DNA of 64,000 nucleotides from Martelella alba (GTDB lineage Bacteria; Pseudomonadota; Gammaproteobacteria; Enterobacterales; Enterobacteriaceae). Below, piece after piece: positions 47,200 to 55,725 of this stretch. The translations under genes and the position numbers were made by a program. The stretch lies in contig NZ_SZPQ01000009.1 in NCBI RefSeq assembly GCF_005217455.1, positions 124,001 to 188,000 on the forward strand, given 5' to 3'. The notes below the pieces were generated by a model that was given only the letters and a program-made list of their open reading frames with translations, was not told the origin of the DNA and made no database searches. Position 1 is the stretch's first letter. Every line of letters begins with the position of its first letter.

Positions 47200-47730
47200 T
47201 CAATAGCTGCTGGCGTAATCCCTGCCCCGATTCCAACGATCCTGCCAATGCGCCAGATACTGTCTGGCCAACGCCGGATCGTCATCGATCAGGATGGCAT
47301 TCTCGGAGTTGGATTTGTTGGCGCTGGCGGTGTAGTTGTAGCTGCCGGTTTCCACCGACTTGCCGTCGATGATGATCACTTTGTCATGCTGAATTTTGAA
47401 ATCGCTGTCAGTACGCAGCGGAATGCCGCTATTGACCATCAAATTCATGGCGGCCTTGCTGGCCTTGCTGTGATTGCCTTTTTCATCAATCACGATTTCG
47501 ACATCCACACCGCGTTTTTTGGCGGCCATCAACGCCTGCATTACCGTCGGATCGGTGAAGGAGTAAGCCATCATGCGGATCGAGCCACGGGCGGATCCGA
47601 TGGAATCCAGCACCAGTTGGTGCGCGGAGCCTTCCGGCGAGAAACCCACGCGGAGGGTTGTCGCGCCGGCCGGCGCGATGATACCGCTGGCGGCCAGGAG
47701 AATAAAAGCAAGCAGAGTCCGTTTCTTCAT
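47200..47730 (-). CDS. Exported phospholipase D-family nuclease (Nuc type)
   Basis: The 176-residue protein has a signal peptide (MKKRTLLAFILLAASGII, cleaved after PAGA) and one HKD motif: HDKVIIIDGKSVETGSYNYT (His, Lys, Asp and the GSxN element). A single HKD motif and this length are typical of the periplasmic endonuclease Nuc, which works as a dimer on DNA. Ser/Asn-rich ASANKSNSENAI follows, as in the family. It is probably a periplasmic, non-specific nuclease. A long open frame upstream of the ATG is not part of the gene. Confidence 0.85.
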   Translation of the reverse strand: MKKRTLLAFILLAASGIIAPAGATTLRVGFSPEGSAHQLVLDSIGSARGSIRMMAYSFTDPTVMQALMAAKKRGVDVEIVIDEKGNHSKASKAAMNLMVNSGIPLRTDSDFKIQHDKVIIIDGKSVETGSYNYTASANKSNSENAILIDDDPALARQYLAHWQDRWNRGRDYASSY

Positions 47731-47812
47731 GGTGTATACCCGTGTGATATGTCGCTGGGCGTTAACGTAAGCCATCCGGCGCACAACCGGATGGCCTTTG
47801 GCGATAAACCGA

Positions 47813-47989
47813 TCAGCCCGGCCCGCCGCCGGGGCCTCCACCGCCGGGGCCTCCACCGCCAGGGCCCCCGCCGCCAAAGCCTCCGCCACCTGGCCCGCCG
47901 CCCGGCCCCCATCCCGGTCCCCACCAAACGCAGCCGCCCAGAGAGGATGCCAGCAGCATTGCGGTCAACAATAAAACAATTTTTTTCAT
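47813..47989 (-). CDS. Small glycine-rich lipoprotein
   Basis: The 58-residue product starts at ATG 47989 behind AGGGG. A lipoprotein signal (MKKIVLLLTAMLLASSLGGC) is followed by a short WWGPGWGPGG segment. A tail of GGGGPGG-type repeats runs to the end. The mature peptide would be about 39 residues attached to the envelope by lipid. Function is unknown. It precedes the nuclease gene on the same strand. Confidence 0.65.
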   Translation of the reverse strand: MKKIVLLLTAMLLASSLGGCVWWGPGWGPGGGPGGGGFGGGGPGGGGPGGGGPGGGPG

Positions 47990-48256
47990 GCAATACCCCT
48001 TTTTGTGGAAATAACTGGATTTTGGCGAATCAGGCATTGACCCGATACCAGATAAAGACGAATTTAAGCATAGGCATCACTTCGTCGACGCAAATACCCC
48101 GCAATTGAATGGGTTGGCGTAGATACAGGATATACTTTTTCGTTAGATTCCAAATAAAAATATCCTTTAGAAAATTCTGGAATTTCTAGCGCGGGGAAAT
48201 TTTCCCGTGAAGATAACTACATATTGAAAATCACTTTAATAAATTCATTCGATAAT

Positions 48257-48286
48257 TTGACGATTTCTTTACATAATGGGTAACTA
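48257..48286 (+). promoter_or_regulatory. Possible promoter of the RcnB-family gene
   Basis: TTGACG (48257-48262) and TAACTA (48281-48286) are separated by 18 bases in an AT-rich 352-base intergenic region. The -10 match is weak. The start codon is 56 bases downstream. Confidence 0.35.
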
Positions 48287-48341
48287 TACTCTAATCAATT
48301 CAAGTAATTTAGATTGCTAAGAGCCATAAAAGGAGTTCGGC

Positions 48342-48707
48342 ATGGATAAACTCAGAAAAATGTCCCCGGTAGTGGTGTTATTCGCCGTCGGTTGTTTCGC
48401 TTCCGGATTCGCGCTGGCGGAGGGGCCGGGCGGTCCGGATGGGGGACGTCCGCCCATTGAAAAAAAACACGGCGGCCCGGAAATGGGACGCCATTTTGCC
48501 TATAGAGGCCACGATTTTGAGCGGGGCAAACCGGCGCCGCAAGATTTCCGCGGCCGGGATTTCCGGGTCGACAACTGGCGGGATAAAGGTTTGCCGCCGC
48601 CTCCTGAGGGACAATACTGGTCCTATATCAACGGCAATTATGTGCTGATTGCCGCGACAACCGGCATCATTACCTCCATTATTCTCAACAGTGCCGCGCA
48701 TCGCTGA
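48342..48707 (+). CDS. RcnB-family exported protein, repeat-free paralogue
   Basis: The 121-residue protein has a signal peptide (VVLFAVGCFASGFALA) and the same C-terminal domain as the protein at 4079: FRVDNWRDKGLPPPPEGQYW, SYINGNYVLIAATTGIITSI. It lacks the GHSGPQ repeats. RcnB in E. coli acts in the periplasm on nickel/cobalt homeostasis; that role is assumed from the family. TAAAAGGAGTTCGGC gives a strong ribosome site. A long hairpin follows the gene. Confidence 0.85.
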   Translation: MDKLRKMSPVVVLFAVGCFASGFALAEGPGGPDGGRPPIEKKHGGPEMGRHFAYRGHDFERGKPAPQDFRGRDFRVDNWRDKGLPPPPEGQYWSYINGNYVLIAATTGIITSIILNSAAHR

Positions 48708-48721
48708 AAACCGGCCGTGAA

Positions 48722-48756
48722 ACCCGCCTGGAAACCGCAGTGGTTTCCAGGCGGGT
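48722..48756 (+). terminator. Strong 15-bp hairpin after the RcnB-family gene
   Basis: ACCCGCCTGGAAACC and GGTTTCCAGGCGGGT form a perfect 15-bp stem with a five-base loop, starting 15 bases after the stop codon. Only a short AACTT follows, not a run of T, yet the stem strength makes a terminator likely. Confidence 0.7.
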
Positions 48757-48941
48757 AACTTCCCCCCATGCCGTTATCAACGGTCTGAAATGGTCCATGG
48801 CCGCGCCGTAAACGGAAACAACACGCATACTTTATTCTTTTTTAATGATGGGAAAACTTTTTGAAGTGTATCCTGTCTTATGCACACCCGTACCGCTTAC
48901 AGAAGTCACGGTTTCTCTATGCGATACATGACCATTTATCC

Positions 48942-49055
48942 CCGCCATGCTTCACGTCGCCTCTTTGTCGGCCGCGTTCGCGCCCCCGGCCACCTGGTCG
49001 GCTATGCTCCCGGGGACGCGCTTGCTTGCCGCCGCGATGCGACACGAAGCCATTA
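48942..49055. repeat. Palindromic intergenic repeat, inverted diverged copy
   Basis: The segment begins GCCATGCTTCACGTCGCCTC, contains GGCCGCGTTCGCGCCC and ends in TTGCCGCCGCGATGCGACAC. It matches the reverse orientation of the family, but the outer arms have drifted. It lies just before lpxP. Confidence 0.6.
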
Positions 49056-49078
49056 GAGAAGAGTAAAACAGGCTTTAC

Positions 49079-50005
49079 ATGCGTAAAACATCCGCTTTCT
49101 CGCGCCAATTGCTCCATCCGCGCTACTGGATCACCTGGCTCGGTCTTGGATTACTGATTTTGCTGGTTCAACTTCCCTATCCGGTATTGATGGCGCTCGG
49201 GCGCGGGGTAGGGTTGTCGGCGCGCCCCTTTCTCAAACGCCGGGAAGACATCACCCGGCGCAATATTCGATTGTGTTTCCCGACCATGCCGGCGTCTTCC
49301 GTTGATACGCTGGTGGCGGAAAACTTCGCTTCCCTCGGCATGGCGCTGATGGAAACCGGCATGGCCTGGTTTTGGCCGGATAACCGCGTCAAGCGCTGGT
49401 TTGATGTTTCGGGTCTGCAACACCTGCGCGCCGCCAGTAAGCATCATCGCGGGGTGATGGTCATCGGCGTGCATTTCATGTCGCTGGAACTGGGCGGACG
49501 GGTCATGGGCCTGTGCCAGCCGATGATGGCGATGTATCGCCCGCACAACAACCAGGCGATGGAGTGGATGCAGACCAAGGGACGTATGCGTTCCAACAAG
49601 GCAATGATCGATCGCAAGGATTTGCGCGGTATGGTCCATGCCCTAAAGCAGGGTGAATCAGTATGGTTCGCGCCCGATCAGGATTACGGTCCGCGCGGCA
49701 GTGTTTTCGCGCCGTTGTTCGCCGTACCGCAGGCGGCCACCACTAACGGCACCTTCGTCCTCTGTCATCTGGCCAAGCCGGCGATGCTGACGGTGGTGCT
49801 GATTCGCAAGCCGCGCAATCAGGGTTACCAACTGGTTATTCAACCTGAAATCACCGATTATCCCGCCGAGGATGCGCTGTCCGCCGCCGCCTATATGAAC
49901 CGGATCATTGAAACCGAGATACTGCGCGCACCCGAACAGTATCTTTGGTTGCATCGCCGGTTCAAGACCCGGCCGGTTGGGAAGCCCTCGCTGTATGTCG
50001 ATTAA
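49079..50005 (+). CDS. lpxP: Lipid A palmitoleoyl/lauroyl acyltransferase
   Basis: The 308-residue inner-membrane enzyme transfers an acyl chain to Kdo2-lipid A. It has one N-terminal membrane segment, the HX4E catalytic motif in GVHFMSLELGGRVMG, and the stretches MYRPHNNQAMEWMQTKGR and APEQYLWLHRRFKTRPVG. These agree better with LpxP (the cold-shock palmitoleoyltransferase) than with LpxL as I recall both. Repeat copies lie on both sides, so the gene is isolated from its neighbours. A cold-regulated role is inferred from the family. Confidence 0.85.
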   Translation: MRKTSAFSRQLLHPRYWITWLGLGLLILLVQLPYPVLMALGRGVGLSARPFLKRREDITRRNIRLCFPTMPASSVDTLVAENFASLGMALMETGMAWFWPDNRVKRWFDVSGLQHLRAASKHHRGVMVIGVHFMSLELGGRVMGLCQPMMAMYRPHNNQAMEWMQTKGRMRSNKAMIDRKDLRGMVHALKQGESVWFAPDQDYGPRGSVFAPLFAVPQAATTNGTFVLCHLAKPAMLTVVLIRKPRNQGYQLVIQPEITDYPAEDALSAAAYMNRIIETEILRAPEQYLWLHRRFKTRPVGKPSLYVD

Positions 50006-50041
50006 CGCGGCCGCGTGAAGGCTCTGGCGGATGGCGGGTAC

Positions 50042-50105
50042 CGTCATACTTCACGCCGACCCTCGCTGGCCGCGTTCGCCTATTTACCGCCGCGATGCGG
50101 CTTGG
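50042..50105. repeat. Palindromic intergenic repeat, inverted short copy
   Basis: The copy starts CGTCATACTTCACGCCGACC and ends CGCCGCGATGCGGCTTGG. It fills most of the gap between the convergent lpxP and OppA-like genes and might act as a bidirectional hairpin. Confidence 0.65.
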
Positions 50106-50121
50106 CTTACCGCGCGGTTTT

Positions 50122-51753
50122 TCACTTGGTTTTCAGATACAGGTCTTTTGTATAGTAAAAACCCAGCGGCGACGGGGCGAAGCCGCCCACAGCCGGTTTC
50201 ACCAACTGGTTTTGCACACCGTAAAATACCGGAACAACGGGGCTATCGGCGGCAATGATATCGCTGGCTTTCTGGTAATCGGCCTGGCTTTCCGCCAATG
50301 TTTGCGCGGCGCCGGCCGCTTTGACGGCGGCGTCGAATGCCTCGCTATGATACAGACAGGTATTTTGGCTGTCGCCGATACGGAAGGTATTCAGAAACGT
50401 GGACGGTTCATTGTAATCGCCAATCCAGGTATACCGGACCATATCGAATTTTCCCTGATGCATGGTGTCCAGCATGGTTTTCCATTCTTCATTTTGCAGT
50501 GTGACGTGCGCGCCCAGCGTTTCTTTCCACATGGACGCCGCGGCGATGGCGATGCGCCGGTTATCGTCGGTGGTGTTGTACAGCAACGTGAAGGTCAGGG
50601 GATGAGCGCTGGAGTATCCGGCGGATTTCAACAATGCCTGCGCTTTGTGAACCCGTTGCTGCTGCGACCAGGCGGCCCATTCCGGCGGCCTGATTTTGAT
50701 GCCGCCCATGGACAATGGCAGCACGGCCCAGGCCGGTTGTTGCCCCTTGCCGATGACTTTCTCGGCAATAATGCCCTTATTAAGTGAAAGGTTAATTGCC
50801 TGACGTACCCGCACATCCGTAAAAGGCGGTTTATTGTTGTTGAACTGGAAATAGAAGACGCTGAGTACCGGCGTGCTTTTTATCTGATCGGGAAGGGACT
50901 TTTTCATTTGCGGGAAGTCCACCGACGGGATGGTGTTCGTGATGCTGATTTCCCCCGCCCGATAGCGGTTCAATTCAGCGGTGCCGTCGTTTAACGGCAA
51001 AAAGGTCACGCGATTGATGACCGTATGCGCGTTGTCCCAATATTTGTCATTACGCTCCAGCACGACCTTCTCATTCACCACCCACTGCGCCAGTTTATAG
51101 GCGCCGCTGCTGACCATATGGCCGGGCAATGTCCATTTATCGCCATAATGTTCCACATTGTGCTCGCTGACCGGGAACAGGGACGGATGGGCGACAAACT
51201 GCAAAAAATACGATACCGGCTGGTCAAGGGTGACCTGCACGGTATGATCGTCAAGGGCGGTCACACCCAATTGATCCGGAGGAAGTTTACCGGCGGTGAC
51301 CGCCTGGGCATTGGCGATATGCGCGTAATTGGCGAAGGAAGCGTAAGGGGAGGCGGTTTTCGGGTCGGCAAGGCGCCGCCAACTGAAAACGACATCCCGT
51401 GCTGTAATCGGACTGCCGTCGGACCAGGTCAGTCCCGGACGCAGATGAAACGTCCAGACGCGGTTATTCTTGCTGTCCCATGACGCCTCCAGCGCCGGCT
51501 CTGCCCGGCCGTCCGCCGCGGTGCGCACCAGTCCCTCGAACAGGTCATTGATGATATTGAACGATTCATTGCTTTCCGCCAGTTGCGCATCCAGCGTGGC
51601 CGGCTCTTCTCCGTTGCCTCTGACGATTTCCTGTTTGGATGCCAAATGCACGCCGGGGGGGACCTCGGCGGCGCTGGCCGACAACCCGGCATAAAGCCCC
51701 AGACACGCCATCAACACAACCCTGGTTATTTTCTGAACTGTTTTATCTGCCAT
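50122..51753 (-). CDS. Periplasmic oligopeptide-binding protein (OppA/MppA-like), orphan
   Basis: The 543-residue protein has a signal peptide (ends near SASAAEVPPG) and a full SBP_bac_5 domain. Family stretches are GNGEEPATLDAQLAESNESF, WTFHLRPGLTWSDGSPITAR and YTWIGDYNEPSTFLNTF. The start follows a perfect GGAGGTAA site. It binds peptides for an Opp-type importer. No opp permease or ATPase is nearby, so it probably feeds the OppBCDF complex encoded elsewhere, as MppA does in E. coli. Confidence 0.9.
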   Translation of the reverse strand: MADKTVQKITRVVLMACLGLYAGLSASAAEVPPGVHLASKQEIVRGNGEEPATLDAQLAESNESFNIINDLFEGLVRTAADGRAEPALEASWDSKNNRVWTFHLRPGLTWSDGSPITARDVVFSWRRLADPKTASPYASFANYAHIANAQAVTAGKLPPDQLGVTALDDHTVQVTLDQPVSYFLQFVAHPSLFPVSEHNVEHYGDKWTLPGHMVSSGAYKLAQWVVNEKVVLERNDKYWDNAHTVINRVTFLPLNDGTAELNRYRAGEISITNTIPSVDFPQMKKSLPDQIKSTPVLSVFYFQFNNNKPPFTDVRVRQAINLSLNKGIIAEKVIGKGQQPAWAVLPLSMGGIKIRPPEWAAWSQQQRVHKAQALLKSAGYSSAHPLTFTLLYNTTDDNRRIAIAAASMWKETLGAHVTLQNEEWKTMLDTMHQGKFDMVRYTWIGDYNEPSTFLNTFRIGDSQNTCLYHSEAFDAAVKAAGAAQTLAESQADYQKASDIIAADSPVVPVFYGVQNQLVKPAVGGFAPSPLGFYYTKDLYLKTK

Positions 51754-51859
51754 TTTCCATTACCTCCTTCAAAGAACTTAGAATTCCCCGCCAGACAGAC
51801 TGACGATTGACAGAGAAAACACTAGCAAACCCTGTGCCAGGCAGAGGATTACCTCATTG

Positions 51860-51908
51860 GGGCGAACATCGCCGACAACGAAGCGATGTGAAATATGACG
51901 CGTATAGA
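51860..51908. repeat. Right-half fragment of the palindromic repeat
   Basis: GGGCGAACATCGCCGACAAC and GTGAAATATGACGCGTATA match the right half of the family. It lies in the 309-base gap between the divergent OppA-like and flavodoxin-like genes, which otherwise holds no gene. Confidence 0.5.
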
Positions 51909-52062
51909 TATTACCCATAGGCATTCTCTATTCTTTCCATAGAATATCCGAGGTTCACCCTGGATGCCCTTTGGCGCAGAATCAAAATGGCGCTGTCTGC
52001 TTTTCACAATAATCGCGGCATTGTGGACGGTTTTGAGAATAATGAATATCCTTAGGTGACTG

Positions 52063-52596
52063 ATGAAAGCGTTAATTCTGGTTGCGCATCCCGATCTTAA
52101 TCACTCTTTGATACACAAGCGATGGATAAGGGAAATACAAAAAGAGACGGATAATTTCACTCTACATGATATTTATGCGGAATATCCTGACTGGAATATC
52201 AATGTTAAAAGAGAGCAGAATCTGATTGAGAGCCATGATGAGCTGGTTATACAATTTCCTTGTTTTTGGTTTAGTTGCCCGCCATTGCTTAAAAAATGGC
52301 AGGATGAGGTCATTACCCGGGGCTGGGCATTCAATGGCGGCAAAGCGTTTGTTAACCGGAGAGTCCGCCTGGCTGTTTCCGCGGGTATGAGAGCGAGTTC
52401 ATATTCGCGACAAGGCATTATGGCATGCACGTTGGAAGAATTACTTCTGCCCTATCAATGCGTATGCCGGTTTATCCAAGCGAAATATGATGGTTTCCAC
52501 GCTTTTTACGGCACGCAAGATGATGCTGATGATCATGAGTATAGGGACAAGCTGGAAGAGAACACTCGCCAATATCTGCATTTTCTCAACAATTGA
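52063..52596 (+). CDS. Flavodoxin-like NAD(P)H oxidoreductase (KefF/MdaB type)
   Basis: The 177-residue protein has the N-terminal FMN/FAD pattern ALILVAHPDLNHSLIHKRWI and the family core IQFPCFWFSCPPLLKKWQDE, near residues 65-84. AVSAGMRASSYSRQGI then stands where MdaB-type proteins bind the flavin. Such enzymes reduce quinones or supply reduced flavin. It is the first rightward gene of the 52-64 kb cluster, but a repeat fragment separates it from the next gene, so membership is uncertain. An electron supply for the monooxygenase at 58 kb is a possibility. Confidence 0.78.
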   Translation: MKALILVAHPDLNHSLIHKRWIREIQKETDNFTLHDIYAEYPDWNINVKREQNLIESHDELVIQFPCFWFSCPPLLKKWQDEVITRGWAFNGGKAFVNRRVRLAVSAGMRASSYSRQGIMACTLEELLLPYQCVCRFIQAKYDGFHAFYGTQDDADDHEYRDKLEENTRQYLHFLNN

Positions 52597-52602
52597 AATG
52601 AC

Positions 52603-52668
52603 CCTAACCTGAACACCTTGCGTCGCCTCGCCGCCAACAAAGAGGCAACCTGGAGCATCACGGGGATA
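52603..52668. repeat. Palindromic repeat, diverged short copy
   Basis: The segment contains CTTGCGTCGCCTCGCCGCC and CAACAAAGAGGCAACCTGGA, both recognisable as family elements though the outer arms have drifted. Confidence 0.5.
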
Positions 52669-52694
52669 ACGGGCACCGTTGACAAGGGGAAAGT

Positions 52695-53234
52695 ATGAAA
52701 ATCACGGTTCTGGATAACATCGTATATCAAGGTATCAACTATACCATCATTCCGATTGATCACTGTATTCCCATCGGCCAGGCATTGAATGATGAAGGCG
52801 GGAGATGGCATATTCATGTTCTGCCCCCTGGGTGTCAATATAATCCGTTCGCGTCATGCTATTCCATGGTTATCGAAGATGATGACGGCCAGATAGCGTA
52901 TCTGGCTCAATCAGACGTCTTTCCCGAAGCCGATAAAGTCCTGGTTAAATTATTGCATGGCGACGGGATAATGGCCGGCAACCCCGACATCCCGGTCGAA
53001 ACACCAGAAACTGAGGACACCATGCGATATTTGATAACCTCGCTGGTCGACAAAAAAATAGCCTGGCATCACCATATGCATTTCCCCTCATGCCTATTAA
53101 ATCCCCTTCCAGGGAAATGGACCCTTAGCGTGGAATCTGAATTGGGAACACAGATTGAGGCATTCGATGAAGAACCCCTCGCGTTACTTGGTTTCATTGA
53201 ATCCCGTTTTTTTTCAACGCTGAAAAACCGATGA
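52695..53234 (+). CDS. Unknown His/Cys-rich protein, paralogue of the one at 62440
   Basis: I do not recognise this 179-residue soluble protein. It shares clear motifs with the protein at 62440-62973: WHIHVLPPGCQYNP here against WHSHAISPGCHFNP there. Both have a FPE.DK.LVKLLHGD block, then WHHHMHFPSCLLNP against WHHHMNFPECLMTP. The end reads VESELGTQIEAFDEEP here against VESEQGVLEEQYDEEP there. Invariant His and Cys suggest a metal site or an enzyme active site, which is inference. It is the second gene of the 52-64 kb cluster, 20-30 bases before an SDR. No signal peptide is present. Confidence 0.7.
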   Translation: MKITVLDNIVYQGINYTIIPIDHCIPIGQALNDEGGRWHIHVLPPGCQYNPFASCYSMVIEDDDGQIAYLAQSDVFPEADKVLVKLLHGDGIMAGNPDIPVETPETEDTMRYLITSLVDKKIAWHHHMHFPSCLLNPLPGKWTLSVESELGTQIEAFDEEPLALLGFIESRFFSTLKNR

Positions 53235-53265
53235 TACATGCCATTTTTCCTGAATGGACGGCGCG

Positions 53266-54012
53266 ATGAAAACCAAAAATTATCTCATCACAGGCGCGAG
53301 CGGCATCGGTTTATCTGTCGCCGCGCGGTTTATCAGCGCTGGCGCGCGCGTGTGTTTTCTCAGCCGGACCCAGGCGTCCGTTGACGCCGCAATCGGCAAA
53401 CTGGGTAAACAGGCCATAGGCGTGGCGGGTTCCGTAACGGAAACATCCCCTATCCTCGCCGCGATAGACAGGATGCACGAGGAATTTGGCGGTATTGACG
53501 GGGCGATAACCTGTGCGGGTATCAATGAAGTCCAATCCGCATTTGACGTATCGGCGGCGACTTTCAGGAAGATTCTCGACATCAATGTCCTGGGCAGTTT
53601 CCTGGTGGCCCAGGCCGTGGGGAAATCCCTGGCGGCGAATTCGGGCGGGGCCATCACGTTTATGAGCTCGGTTTATGGCGAAGCGGGGGCGCCGCAAAGA
53701 GCCGCGTACTGCGCATCGAAAGGGGCGCTACACACACTGGTCGAGAGTCTGGCGATTGAATGGGGTCCGCTGGGGATACGGGTGAACGCGGTGGCGCCCA
53801 CGGGCGTGCGCAGCGCAATGGTCCAATCGCTGATTGAGGCGGGGAAATACAATCTGCCAGGCGTCAAAGCGCGCACGCCTCTGGGACGATTGGCGGAACC
53901 CGAAGAGATAGCCGATGCCTGCTTTTTTTTAGCCAGCGACCAGGCGAAAATGATCTCTGGACATGTACTGCCGGTGGATGGCGGCTGGCTTGCCAATGGT
54001 TATATCCTCTAG
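53266..54012 (+). CDS. Short-chain dehydrogenase/reductase with shortened glycine motif
   Basis: The 248-residue SDR has the catalytic Ser and YxxxK (FMSSVYGEAGAPQRAAYCAS then Lys) and the C-terminal SGHVLPVDGGWLANG. The cofactor loop reads ITGASGIGLS: two residues, not three, lie between TG and GIG, one fewer than in the usual TGxxxGIG. The familiar NNAG is TCAG here. The start is ATG 53266; ATG 53254 is possible. It probably oxidises or reduces a hydroxyl/keto intermediate of the cluster pathway. The next gene, a LysR regulator, is convergent. Confidence 0.85.
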   Translation: MKTKNYLITGASGIGLSVAARFISAGARVCFLSRTQASVDAAIGKLGKQAIGVAGSVTETSPILAAIDRMHEEFGGIDGAITCAGINEVQSAFDVSAATFRKILDINVLGSFLVAQAVGKSLAANSGGAITFMSSVYGEAGAPQRAAYCASKGALHTLVESLAIEWGPLGIRVNAVAPTGVRSAMVQSLIEAGKYNLPGVKARTPLGRLAEPEEIADACFFLASDQAKMISGHVLPVDGGWLANGYIL

Positions 54013-54102
54013 TTCGCCGCCGGGCATGTGCCTGGCCAGAGGGTGTCCGGGGCAGCGTCATGGCAACGCGCGGGCGGGCTTACCAGACTGTGCAATAAAG
54101 GC

Positions 54103-55026
54103 TTATTTCTCAATGTGATCGTAAAATGCCTGTATTTTCGCCAGATACTTGCGCATCATGGCGATGATTTCTCTGGTGCCGGATGATATAGCCGTGTCCG
54201 AGCGATAAATAAACCCGAAGACTTCATACACGGGCGGCGTAATCGGCACCCACTTAAGCCGGTTCTGATAACCCAACTGATGCATGATGGGGCGGGTGGC
54301 GATAACGTCGCCGACGCCCCGGGCCGCAAGTTCGAAGGCGGTTTCCTGGTGCTCAACCTCGATAATGGGCTCAAGTTGCTTCCCGACGCCGCTGGCTCGC
54401 TTCGCAAGCAATTTTCTGATGGGATCGGTATTACGCCACTTGGCTTCGCTTAAGATAAGCGGCGCCCCAAGCAACGCTTCAATATTTTTCTCCCCCGCCA
54501 ATCTGCCCTCATCGGCGCTGATGTAGCCTACACGGGCGGACCAGACCGGCTCGCTGGCCACCAGACTTTTATTATTGACGGGTAACATAACCAGCCCGGC
54601 CTCTATTTTACCGTCCATCACGGCGTCCGCCACCTCGCTTGAATTAAGGCCGACGACCTTGAGTTTGACGTCCGGAAAGGCATTATGAAATTCCTCGATC
54701 AGATCGCTTAAGAAATACTGGTATGAGCTGCCAAAAGTGCCGAAGCTTACCACGCCGCCTTTTAACTTCCTTACCGACTGTACCGCGTTATGCGCCTCCT
54801 GAGCGGCGTTCACCGAGGCCCTGGCATGGGGAAATAGGCGGTTTCCCGCTTCGGTCAGAATCAGTTTGCGATTGGTTCTGATGAAAAGATGCGTGCCTAA
54901 GGAATTCTCCAACCGCAATATTTGATCCGATAACGAAGGCTGGGCGATGTTAAGGTGTTCCGCCGCTTTCGATAATGTTCCGTGCTCAACCGCGGCAAGA
55001 AAATACTGCAATTGTTGTAATGTCAT
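54103..55026 (-). CDS. LysR-family transcriptional regulator
   Basis: The 307-residue protein has the N-terminal winged HTH (LQYFLAAVEHGTLSKAAEHL, then AQPSLSDQILRLENSLGTHL) and a LysR substrate-binding domain (VVSFGTFGSSYQYFLSDLIE onwards). It is divergent from the ABC ATPase gene across 699 bases and convergent with the SDR. It is the only regulator in the 52-64 kb cluster and probably controls it. The co-inducer is unknown. Confidence 0.9.
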   Translation of the reverse strand: MTLQQLQYFLAAVEHGTLSKAAEHLNIAQPSLSDQILRLENSLGTHLFIRTNRKLILTEAGNRLFPHARASVNAAQEAHNAVQSVRKLKGGVVSFGTFGSSYQYFLSDLIEEFHNAFPDVKLKVVGLNSSEVADAVMDGKIEAGLVMLPVNNKSLVASEPVWSARVGYISADEGRLAGEKNIEALLGAPLILSEAKWRNTDPIRKLLAKRASGVGKQLEPIIEVEHQETAFELAARGVGDVIATRPIMHQLGYQNRLKWVPITPPVYEVFGFIYRSDTAISSGTREIIAMMRKYLAKIQAFYDHIEK

Positions 55027-55725
55027 GCTGTCATCGCCCTTCTGTTCAATTTTGCAGGTTTTCAGGTTAACGCCATGATAATCATTATTTTTGAATTCAG
55101 CCCGCCGCGACCCCTTATCGGCTGAACCCCCGCAAAATGACGGGTTGCCACGGCCGCATCTTGGTCACATCTGCGTGTTATTAGCATCTGCAAATCCTAT
55201 AGGGATGTCATATACGAAAAAAGAATGGAAAGGATAATCCTTCGCGTTACCGGGGCGAGCTTGCGGTTCGCTAGTGGTGAATAAAATTTCAACTTAATGA
55301 TTTATATGTATTAAAATAAGAAAATCCGTAAAAGGCGCTGCACGCCTGGCGCGCGTATCTTCATAGGATTATCTGATAGAAATTTCCTCATATAGCCATA
55401 ACCTATGGAAGTAAAAGGTATCACCTGCTTCATTATCTCCATCATAACAAATATTAATGTAGTGGCGGTGTGAAAAATTAGTTATGTTCTATGGCGAGAA
55501 AGTTATGGTTTTGTATGGCAATTCAGTGTGGCAAACGAATAATGCCAAGGCCAATCTGACTCAATGCTATAGGGTGGCCGTTAATCCTCATATTTACCGG
55601 CCAGAATAACTGTCTGTGTCTTTACATCATCCCTGAGCCGGGGAATAGGCAGTCTGTCCTGGCGTCTGTTTTTATCTGATTGCAAAGATGTTGTCAGAGA
55701 GCAAAATCAATTTGGGAGTTGGTCA
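55027..55725. promoter_or_regulatory. Divergent control region between LysR gene and ABC operon
   Basis: This 699-base AT-rich region contains no gene that I can support. Symmetric elements include CCATA-ACC-TATGG at 55396-55408, and ATCCTATAGGGAT near 55195. Related TTATG/TATGG half-elements occur near 55482-55520. LysR proteins often bind T-N11-A palindromes in such regions; which of these is used cannot be told from the sequence. Confidence 0.4.
55396..55408. promoter_or_regulatory. Small palindrome, possible LysR-type operator
   Basis: CCATA and TATGG are inverted around ACC. The interior ATA-N3-TAT fits the A/T-rich dyads favoured by LysR regulators. It lies 318 bases upstream of the ATPase start, so another element must be nearer the promoter. 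Confidence 0.35.

Noticed and set aside
47730-47889. N-terminal extension of the PLD nuclease
   Set aside because: It runs through the Gly-rich lipoprotein gene in another frame, and the true signal peptide begins at ATG 47730.
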